This document shows positions 57,410-64,000 of a stretch of DNA of 64,000 nt, piece by piece. Under the pieces are notes generated by a model. It searched no databases and was not told the DNA's origin. It saw only the letters and a program-made list of their open reading frames with translations. The position numbers and the translations under genes are program-made. Positions within the stretch are counted from its first letter, which is position 1, and every line of letters starts with the position of its first letter. Source of the DNA: an uncultured Amylibacter sp. Lineage in GTDB: Bacteria; Pseudomonadota; Alphaproteobacteria; Rhodobacterales; Rhodobacteraceae. Where the stretch lies: the NCBI GenBank assembly GCA_959347425.1, contig OY365741.1, positions 620,001 through 684,000 on the forward strand, given 5' to 3'.

Positions 57410-58693
57410 TTGCTAAATAACGATTCCATAAAAAACCGCACCATCTTTTGCCATGATAATTTGGAAATTCTGCGTGGGATAGATTCCGATTGCGTAGATT
57501 TAATCTACCTTGACCCGCCGTTTAACAAAAAGAAAACCTTCACCGCCCCGATTGGCAGTCATGCTGAGGGTGCGTCTTTTTCCGATATATTCCGTGAAGA
57601 GGATGTCAAAGACGACTGGTTGCAGGATATTAAAGAAGACCATTATTTCATCCACGATTTGCTCTCCACCGTGAAAACGATAGGGGGGCGTGCGTCCTAT
57701 AACTTTTGTTACCTTGCTTATATGGCGATTCGTCTGCTGGAATGCCATAGGATTTTGAAAGAAACGGGCAGTCTGTACCTACATTGCGACCCGACCATGT
57801 CGCATTATTTGAAACTGCTGATGGACTGTATTTTTGGCGAAATCAACTTCCGCAACGAAATCATTTGGTGTTATCACGGGCCGGGCTCGCCCAAAATGCG
57901 TCAGTTTAATCGGAAAAGCGATAGTATCTTTTGGTACTCCAAAAGCAAGGTTTGGACGTTCAATGGCGATGATGTCCGTGTGCCGTTCAAAGACCCGAAT
58001 CAAAGCCTGCGGCGAGCGATGGCGACCGATGGCACGTTTTCGGATGAAGAGGTCAAAGAATACCGTGAAAAGGGCAAAATCCCTGAAAACTGGTGGGAAA
58101 TCCGTATCGCGGCGCGGAGCAAAACCGAATACACGGGCTATCCCACACAGAAACCACGCGCTTTATTAGAGCGGATTATTAAGGCGAGCAGTAATGCGGG
58201 CGATGTCGTGCTTGATCCGTTTTGTGGCTGTGCAACGACTTGCGTTGCGGCGGAGCGGTTGGGTCGGTCTTGGGTCGGTGTGGATGTGTCCATAAAAGCG
58301 TTTGAGCTTATTAAAGAGCGGATGGATAAAGAGGTGGAGCGCAAGGGTGAACTTGGATTGGAAGATAAAGAGGTAGATTTTCAAACCAGCCCGCCTGCCC
58401 GCACCGATTTGGGCGCGGATGTGCGCAGGAAAAAATATGTTTATATCATTTCCAACACGCAATATAAGGGCGAGTGGAAAGTCGGTATTGCCTCTAATCC
58501 TAAAAGCCGTTTGAATTCTTACCAAACCTCCGACCCGAACCGTGGTTATGTTTTGGAATATAGTTTTCTAACACCTAATTTTCGTGAGATTGAAAAATAT
58601 ATCCATGAACAATATGAAAACCGCCATGAATGGGTGCGTGAGCCTGATATGCAAAAAATTGTTAAAGATATAGAGGGTTTTAATAACGATTAA
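57410..58693 (+). CDS. DNA methyltransferase fused to a GIY-YIG (T5orf172-like) domain
   Basis: The 427-residue protein starts with TTG at 57410, chosen because AAAGGGG sits 6 nt upstream; an earlier TTG at 57377 lacks one. The beta-type (N6-adenine/N4-cytosine) methyltransferase has motif IV LDPPF (34-38), SLYLHCDPT, and motif I DPFCGCATT near residue 267 after the target-recognition region. From about residue 341 a GIY-YIG-like domain follows: YVYIISN, GEWKVGIA, an arginine in SRLNSYQ and a glutamate in REIEKYIHEQ. Its last residues (FNND) run into AACGATT heptamers. It may be a solitary methylase with a DNA-binding or nuclease add-on. Confidence 0.82.
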   Translation: MLNNDSIKNRTIFCHDNLEILRGIDSDCVDLIYLDPPFNKKKTFTAPIGSHAEGASFSDIFREEDVKDDWLQDIKEDHYFIHDLLSTVKTIGGRASYNFCYLAYMAIRLLECHRILKETGSLYLHCDPTMSHYLKLLMDCIFGEINFRNEIIWCYHGPGSPKMRQFNRKSDSIFWYSKSKVWTFNGDDVRVPFKDPNQSLRRAMATDGTFSDEEVKEYREKGKIPENWWEIRIAARSKTEYTGYPTQKPRALLERIIKASSNAGDVVLDPFCGCATTCVAAERLGRSWVGVDVSIKAFELIKERMDKEVERKGELGLEDKEVDFQTSPPARTDLGADVRRKKYVYIISNTQYKGEWKVGIASNPKSRLNSYQTSDPNRGYVLEYSFLTPNFREIEKYIHEQYENRHEWVREPDMQKIVKDIEGFNND

Positions 58694-59183
58694 CGATTAA
58701 TGGTGAATGGTGAATGGTGAATGATTGGTTATTAGGGATTAAGCGTTAGGTATTAGAATTTAAGGGTAGAGGTTTTTTGTTGCGCCCTCACTTCGTTCGG
58801 TTGCCCACCCGCCCACCCCTCCTGCGGAGAGCTGGACGGGCTATTTTTTGGCTGGGGTTTGGCTCAGCGTCTTGTATAGTGTCTAAATAAATTTATAGAA
58901 AACCCATCACCAATTCCCAAGTATTCTTTGCAAATAATCCAATTTATAGTCTTGTTATTCCAGATAGTAAATTTATAGAATCATTATATTCTTGTAACCA
59001 AAGGGCTTTTGGCATGCTCCCACGAATCTTTGTCTTGTCGGGCAGGTTCAACTGCCCTTATGTGGGGGCTACGCACAAAAGACCACGCTGGTCGGCATTC
59101 GCGTAAGCGATGACGAAGACCCGCAAGGGCAAACTCGTTAATCGTTAAAATAATCACTAATCACTAATAACTAACAACTAATA
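58683..59183 (-). repeat. Dispersed heptamer-bounded element, copy F (subfamily I, inverted)
   Basis: It fills most of the 607-bp gap between the methyltransferase gene and ftsW, with no gene. The left array has CGATTAA and GGTGAAT heptamers; then CTCCGCAGGAG, CGTCTTGTATAGTGTC, the A/T-rich middle and the variable hairpin at 59006-59081. Its inner stem GCTCCCAC/GTGGGGGC is interrupted by a roughly 30-nt loop that itself contains GGGCAG/CTGCCC. GACCACGCTGGTC follows, and the right array is TCACTAA and TAACTAA heptamers. The remaining 59184-59300 is the promoter side of ftsW. Confidence 0.9.
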
Positions 59184-59300
59184 TCTAAAAAAATCACTTT
59201 CCCCCTAGCAAACCCGCCAAAAATCCCCTATACTCCCCCAAAAGCCGCCCAACAAAAACAAGAGGCGGCATAAAACTGAGGCAGAAAACAGGCGGTATCT

Positions 59301-60476
59301 ATGACCAATATGGCACATAGTCTGGGCGTGACCACCCCACGCGAGGCAGAGCTTTCACGCTGGTGGCGCAGCGTTGATAAGGTCTCATTCGCCTTACTCA
59401 TCCTTTTATTCATCGTTGGGGTTGCGTTGGCACTGGCGGCCTCCGTGCCTCTGGCGGAGCGCAACGGATTGCCCCAATACTACTATGTCAAACGCCAAGC
59501 CGTGTTTGGGCTGGCAACCCTAGCCGTCATTTTCATGACCGCCATTATATCGCCGAATTGGGTGCGTAGGCTGGGTATCGTGGGGTTTTTCATCGCCCTG
59601 ATTGCGCTGATGTGCTTGCCTTTGCTCGGCACGGATTACGGCAAGGGCGCGGTGCGCTGGTATTCCACGCCTTTCGGCTCGCTTCAACCCTCTGAATTCA
59701 TCAAACCCCTGTTTGTCGTTTTCACCGCTTGGATGATGTCCAGCGGGATGAACGGCGCGGGTATTATTTGGCGCGGAGTGTCATTCCTATCCCTATCCCT
59801 CGTCGTTTTTATCCTTATTATGCAACCAGATTATGGACAGGCGAGCCTGCTGGTCTTTGCTTGGACGGCCATTTATATCGTGGCGGGCGCGAATTGGCTG
59901 GTTATCGGCGTTTTGGGCGCGATATTGGTGGCGGTTGGCATGATTGCCTACGCCAATTCCGAGCATGTTGCTGGGCGGATTGATGCGTTTTTATCGCCCG
60001 ACCTGTCGCCCTATACTCAATTAAGTTACGCCCATAACGCCATACAGGAAGGCGGATGGTGGGGTGTCGGCATCGGGCAAGGCGAATCCAAATGGCACCT
60101 ACCAGACGCACACACCGATTTTATCATAGCCGTGGTGGCAGAGGAATTCGGGCTATTCGTGGTCTGTTTGATTTTGCTGTTATTCAGCGCGATTACGTGG
60201 CTATCCTTCATGCGTATTATGAAAGAGAGCAATAATTTCATGCGACTGGCGGCAACGGGGCTTATCAGCCTGTTTTTCATTCAATGTTTTATTAATTTCG
60301 GCGTGACCATGCGTTTGTTACCCGCGAAAGGCATGACCTTGCCGTTTATCAGCTATGGCGGGTCGTCATTATTAGCGTTTGGCTTGACCTTTGGCATGCT
60401 GTTTGCCTTTACCCGCTTGCGCCCGCAAAATATTTTTTCTGGCGGGCAGGGTTTGCAAAATAGGACTATAAAATGA
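59301..60476 (+). CDS. ftsW: Septal peptidoglycan glycosyltransferase FtsW
   Basis: The 391-residue SEDS-family protein polymerises septal peptidoglycan in complex with FtsI. It has about ten transmembrane segments; the SEDS signatures PSEFIKPLFV (residues 131-140), the conserved region around PYTQLSYAHNAIQEGGWWGVGIGQG, and HTDFIIAVVAEEFG with the candidate catalytic Asp are present. It starts the ftsW-murG-murC-murB block; upstream, where murD is usual, lies a repeat element. Confidence 0.92.
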   Translation: MTNMAHSLGVTTPREAELSRWWRSVDKVSFALLILLFIVGVALALAASVPLAERNGLPQYYYVKRQAVFGLATLAVIFMTAIISPNWVRRLGIVGFFIALIALMCLPLLGTDYGKGAVRWYSTPFGSLQPSEFIKPLFVVFTAWMMSSGMNGAGIIWRGVSFLSLSLVVFILIMQPDYGQASLLVFAWTAIYIVAGANWLVIGVLGAILVAVGMIAYANSEHVAGRIDAFLSPDLSPYTQLSYAHNAIQEGGWWGVGIGQGESKWHLPDAHTDFIIAVVAEEFGLFVVCLILLLFSAITWLSFMRIMKESNNFMRLAATGLISLFFIQCFINFGVTMRLLPAKGMTLPFISYGGSSLLAFGLTFGMLFAFTRLRPQNIFSGGQGLQNRTIK

Positions 60477-60485
60477 GTTTTAAAA

Positions 60486-61769
60486 ATGAGTTTTAAACAA
60501 AAAACAACTCCCCCCCCATTGGTTTTAATCGCGGCGGGGGGAACGGGCGGGCATATGTTCCCTGCCCAGTCGCTCGCCGAAGAAATGCTATCGCGCGGCT
60601 GGCGGGTTGCGTTGATGAGCGATGATCGCGGATTGCGGTATAGCGGGGGTTTCCCCGATACGGTCGCAAAGATACAGATAGGGTCAGCCACTTTTGCCCG
60701 TGGTGGGCTGGTCGCGCGATTGCTGGTTTTGCCGAAAATCCTTGGCGGGGCGTTATCGGCAAGTTGGTTTATCTTTAAAAACAAACCCGCGGTTATTGTG
60801 GGTTTCGGCGGGTATCCGTCCATTCCTGCGTTATTGGCGGGTGGATGGGCGCGAGTCCCCCGCGTTATTCACGAGCAAAACGCCCTGCTGGGGCGGGTTA
60901 ATCGGCGGTTTGCTCCAAAGGTGAATTTGCTCACCTGCGCCCTGCCTTTGGCGCAAGATTATGAAAACACCACGGGGGTTTTTATCGGCAATCCCCTGCG
61001 TAAATCCATCCAAGCTCGGCAGGGTGCTGGGTATATCGCCCCGGGCAACTGGCCTTTGCAGATGCTGATTATCGGTGGGTCGCAAGGCTCTGCCGCACTG
61101 GGCGAACCTGTGGCACTCGCGCTGGCAACCTTGCCCGAAGCCCTGCGGAATCGGCTTACCATCATTCATCAAGCCCGCACGGAAGACGCACCCGCATGCC
61201 ACGCGATTTATACAAACGCGGGGATTCGCGCCGAGGTTGCTGGGTTCTTTGATAATATCGGCGATCATCTGGTGGAATCACAACTGGTTATTTCGCGTAG
61301 TGGCGCGTCTTCTATCAGTGAAATCGCGGCAATAGGTCGCCCGTCCGTGTTAATTCCCTTGCCAACGGCTATGGATGACCATCAATCCGCGAACGCGCGG
61401 TGTTTGGCGGATATTGGTGCGGGGATTATTTTACCGCAGGACGAATTGGACGCACCGACATTGAAAAAAATCGTCACGGGGATATTAAACGCCCCTACCA
61501 AATCGGCTAAAATGGCGCAGGCGGCGCTGATGCTGGCACGACCAGATGCGGCGGTGGCTTTGGCGGATTTGGTGATGCAAACCGCCAAAGATAAAAATAA
61601 AAACCACACAGAAACCCCCGCAGAAACCCACATAGAAACATACGCAGAAAATAACATGGCGGATTTGATAGCAGATGCGGTCGCGTATGCCGAGCAAAAT
61701 GAGAATAATAAAATAATACCCAAAACAGAACCCAAAACAGAACATAAAATAAAAGAACCCGCACCATGA
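60486..61769 (+). CDS. murG: UDP-GlcNAc:undecaprenyl-PP-MurNAc-pentapeptide transferase MurG with a charged C-terminal extension
   Basis: MurG adds GlcNAc to lipid I, producing lipid II, on the inner face of the membrane. N-terminal [10 protein letters not shown] (18-27), [11 protein letters not shown] and [12 protein letters not shown], then C-terminal [11 protein letters not shown] and [10 protein letters not shown], are typical. The protein is 427 residues, about 60 more than usual: from about residue 365 there is a Lys/Glu/Thr-rich extension ([17 protein letters not shown] and repeated KTEPKTE). A 13-bp copy of the start (ATGAGTTTTAAAA) precedes it. The stop overlaps murC (ATGA). Confidence 0.92.
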   Translation: MSFKQKTTPPPLVLIAAGGTGGHMFPAQSLAEEMLSRGWRVALMSDDRGLRYSGGFPDTVAKIQIGSATFARGGLVARLLVLPKILGGALSASWFIFKNKPAVIVGFGGYPSIPALLAGGWARVPRVIHEQNALLGRVNRRFAPKVNLLTCALPLAQDYENTTGVFIGNPLRKSIQARQGAGYIAPGNWPLQMLIIGGSQGSAALGEPVALALATLPEALRNRLTIIHQARTEDAPACHAIYTNAGIRAEVAGFFDNIGDHLVESQLVISRSGASSISEIAAIGRPSVLIPLPTAMDDHQSANARCLADIGAGIILPQDELDAPTLKKIVTGILNAPTKSAKMAQAALMLARPDAAVALADLVMQTAKDKNKNHTETPAETHIETYAENNMADLIADAVAYAEQNENNKIIPKTEPKTEHKIKEPAP

Positions 61770-63202
61770 CCCCTACCTTGATTCCCAACCCCGCAGACCC
61801 AACGAAGCTCCCCCGTCAACTCGGCGGGATTCATTTCATTGGGATTGGCGGGATTGGCATGTCTGGTATTGCCGAGGTTTTGATGAACCACGGCTATAAA
61901 GTCCAAGGCTCCGATATAAAAACCAGCAAAATAACCGACCGTTTGCAATCGCTAGGGGCGAAGATTTTCACCGACCAGAAGGCGGGTAATGTCACGGGGG
62001 CGGATGTTATTGTAGTCTCATCCGCTATCCAGCCCGATAATGCCGAATTGATGGAGGCTCGCCGAACCTCTATCCCCGTTGTGCGACGGGCAGAGATGCT
62101 CAGCGAACTGATGCGTTTGAAATCAAACATAGCCGTTGCTGGCACGCATGGCAAAACCACAACCACAACCATGGTGGCAACCTTGCTGGAATCCTCAAAC
62201 ATGGACCCAACCGTGATTAACGGCGGGATTATCCACGCTTTCGGCTCTAACGCTCGGATGGGTTTGGGCGAATGGATGGTGGTGGAGGCAGACGAATCGG
62301 ACGGCACTTTTGTGAAACTGCCCGCGACAATCGCTATGGTGACGAATATCGATTCCGAACACATGGAGCATTACGGCAGTTTTGAGGCCTTGCTGGCAGC
62401 GTTTGAACAGTTTATTTCCAACATCCCCTTTTATGGTGTGGGGATTTGCAATACCGACCACGAGGTCGTTCAAAACCTTGTCGGGCGGATGCACGATAGG
62501 CGAATTATCAGCTATGGTTTTAATCTGCAAGCCGATGTGCGGGCGGAAAATCTGGTCTATCGCGCGGGGAATAGCCATTTTGATGTGATAGCGGGCAAAC
62601 GGCGGATTGCCGTTGCCTTACCCATGCCTGGGGCGCATAATGTATCAAATGCCTTGGGTGCGATTGCGCTGGCGATTTATTTGGGGCTTACCGATGAGCA
62701 AATCCAAACTGCCTTTGCCAATTTTAAGGGTGTTAATCGGCGATTCACCCATATTGGCGATTGGAACGGAGTGATGTTAATTGATGATTACGCCCATCAT
62801 CCTGTGGAAATCCGTGCGGTATTGGATGCGGCTCGGCAAGTTACGAAAGGGCGGGTTTTGGCAGTGCATCAACCGCATCGGTTCAGTCGCCTATTTGATT
62901 TGTTTGAGGATTTTTGCACCTGTTTTAATCAGGCCGATTGCGTGGGGATTTGTGATGTGTATAGCGCGGGGGAGTCGCCTATTGAAGGCGCATCCCAAGC
63001 CGATTTATTGGCGGGTTTGCGCGACCATGGGCATCGCGGGGTGTTCGCGTTGGACGGCAAATTGAATGGTGCGGAGGGTTTGGCAAAATTCGTTAAAACC
63101 CACGCCCAATCGGGCGATATGGTGATTTGTTTGGGCGCGGGTAGTATCAGTGCGTGGGCGAATGATTTGCCACAGGAATTGGCAAAGCTGGATAAAAAAT
63201 GA
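61766..63202 (+). CDS. murC: UDP-N-acetylmuramate-L-alanine ligase MurC
   Basis: The 478-residue ATP-dependent ligase attaches L-Ala to UDP-MurNAc. The N-terminal Rossmann segment is [18 protein letters not shown] (22-39). The ATP-binding GTHGKTTTT begins at residue 126. [11 protein letters not shown] and the conserved FKGVNRRF and [10 protein letters not shown] blocks are typical. It overlaps murG and murB by ATGA junctions. No anomalies. Confidence 0.95.
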   Translation: MTPTLIPNPADPTKLPRQLGGIHFIGIGGIGMSGIAEVLMNHGYKVQGSDIKTSKITDRLQSLGAKIFTDQKAGNVTGADVIVVSSAIQPDNAELMEARRTSIPVVRRAEMLSELMRLKSNIAVAGTHGKTTTTTMVATLLESSNMDPTVINGGIIHAFGSNARMGLGEWMVVEADESDGTFVKLPATIAMVTNIDSEHMEHYGSFEALLAAFEQFISNIPFYGVGICNTDHEVVQNLVGRMHDRRIISYGFNLQADVRAENLVYRAGNSHFDVIAGKRRIAVALPMPGAHNVSNALGAIALAIYLGLTDEQIQTAFANFKGVNRRFTHIGDWNGVMLIDDYAHHPVEIRAVLDAARQVTKGRVLAVHQPHRFSRLFDLFEDFCTCFNQADCVGICDVYSAGESPIEGASQADLLAGLRDHGHRGVFALDGKLNGAEGLAKFVKTHAQSGDMVICLGAGSISAWANDLPQELAKLDKK

Positions 63203-64000
63203 TGCACTCCTTGCCCAAAGTACGCGGTCGTTTGCAAGCGGATTTTGACCTATCCGCGTTGTCTTGGTTGCGAGTCGGCGGGAAGGCTCAGGTTTTATTT
63301 CAGCCCGCAGATAGCGATGATTTACGCGAATTCTTACGCGATTTGTCCGCCGATATACCCGTATTCACTATCGGAGTCTGTTCCAATTTAATCATCAGGG
63401 ACGGCGGGGTAAAGGGTGTGGTTATCCGTTTGGGACGCGGGTTTAATGATGTGGAAGTCTTGGCGGATTGCCAAATCCGAGCGGGTGCAGGTGCGCTGGA
63501 TTCCATCGTTGCCAAACGCGCGGCCGAAGCGGGTATTGATTTGGCGTTTTTACGGACAATTCCGGGCAGTATCGGCGGGGCGGTAAAGATGAATGCAGGG
63601 TGCTATGGTCGCTATATTGCCGATGTTTTTATGGGGGGTGAGGGTGTGACACGGACGGGTGAAACCGTGAAACTAACCCGCACGGATATAGATTTTGCCT
63701 ATCGCAAAACCAACCTGCCCGATGGGTTTATTGTGACCTCTGCCATTTTGCAGGGGGCGGCGGATTCGCCCGATGCGATAAACGCCAAGATGGACTCGGC
63801 ACTGGCAAAACGCAGTGAAACGCAACCGATTGACATGCGCTCCTGCGGTTCTACCTTTCGCAATCCTGCGGGTTATAGCTCGACTGGTGCGATTGATGAC
63901 CCAAACACGCTGAAAGCATGGAAACTGATAGAAGACGCGGGTTTGCGCGGTGCAACCCTTGGCGGGGCGCAAATGTCACCCAAACATTGCAACTTTTTAG
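63199..64000 (+). CDS. murB: UDP-N-acetylenolpyruvoylglucosamine reductase MurB (partial, C-terminus outside window)
   Basis: MurB reduces UDP-GlcNAc-enolpyruvate to UDP-MurNAc with NADPH and FAD. About 267 codons are visible. Motifs: [11 protein letters not shown], the FAD-binding [41 protein letters not shown], and SCGSTFRNP with the catalytic Ser. The final Glu-containing segment lies beyond the window. The ATG overlaps the murC stop (ATGA). Confidence 0.93.
   Translation, partial: MMHSLPKVRGRLQADFDLSALSWLRVGGKAQVLFQPADSDDLREFLRDLSADIPVFTIGVCSNLIIRDGGVKGVVIRLGRGFNDVEVLADCQIRAGAGALDSIVAKRAAEAGIDLAFLRTIPGSIGGAVKMNAGCYGRYIADVFMGGEGVTRTGETVKLTRTDIDFAYRKTNLPDGFIVTSAILQGAADSPDAINAKMDSALAKRSETQPIDMRSCGSTFRNPAGYSSTGAIDDPNTLKAWKLIEDAGLRGATLGGAQMSPKHCNFL

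Overview
The window looks like chromosomal DNA from an alphaproteobacterium. The evidence is an irr gene divergent from fabA-fabB-fabI, a BolA/J-domain divergent pair, cobS-cobT, a bifunctional sat-cysC, and non-pyrrolysine MttB and dimethylglycine-dehydrogenase-type genes for methylated amines. Balanced base composition and one-carbon/methylamine genes suggest a marine lineage (SAR116-like or Rhodobacterales-like), but this is inference; no rRNA or marker set here fixes the taxon.

Layout. 0-4 kb: irr (partial) and fabA-fabB-fabI with a PLP-dependent dehydratase. 4.1-5 kb: a GNAT toxin/antitoxin-like pair. 5-13.6 kb: a dimethylglycine/sarcosine dehydrogenase, tRNA-Leu(CAA), mttB, an orphan dmsC and a tungstate transporter (tupBCA). 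13.8-16.4 kb: tuf, a PAP2 phosphatase and a DUF924 protein. 16.5-20.7 kb: trxB, a rhodanese, a hypothetical gene, an acetyltransferase and sat-cysC. 21-24.8 kb: three tandem outer-membrane beta-barrel paralogues followed by purE-purK. 25-29 kb: groES-groEL with a CIRCE operator, then a HAD phosphatase and ribF. 29-43.9 kb: three consecutive cysteine-rich surface-lipoprotein genes of about 2,819, 844 and 1,072 codons. 44.5-54 kb: threonine aldolase, J-domain protein, bolA, a DsbA-fold isomerase, prs, a DUF4177-like gene, cobS-cobT and an aminopeptidase P. 53.9-58.7 kb: a divergent uracil-DNA glycosylase, an RhlE-type helicase, a class-I glutamine amidotransferase and a DNA methyltransferase fused to a GIY-YIG domain. 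59.3-64 kb: the dcw segment ftsW-murG-murC-murB (partial).

Two features stand out. First, the cysteine-rich lipoproteins: each has a lipobox signal peptide, many copies of a roughly 50-residue, four-cysteine unit built around C-x2-[ND]-P-F-xn-C, and a shared cysteine-free C-terminal module that resembles small beta-barrel surface lipoproteins. About 65-70 units are spread over three adjacent genes, which looks like an undescribed secreted or surface system. Second, a family of dispersed intergenic elements of about 430-500 bp (five near-complete copies and at least two partial ones, in both orientations). They are bounded by inverted arrays of heptanucleotide repeats (TTAGTKA and GGTGAAT types). 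Inside is a hairpin whose apical stem differs in sequence from copy to copy but stays base-paired, which is compensatory change. The heptamer arrays also form the last codons and stop codons of several genes.

A third theme is repeated duplication of translation-start regions: a triple start cassette in front of the giant lipoprotein gene, a purE start copied onto an OMP gene, a GNAT start copied onto a hypothetical gene, and a doubled murG start.
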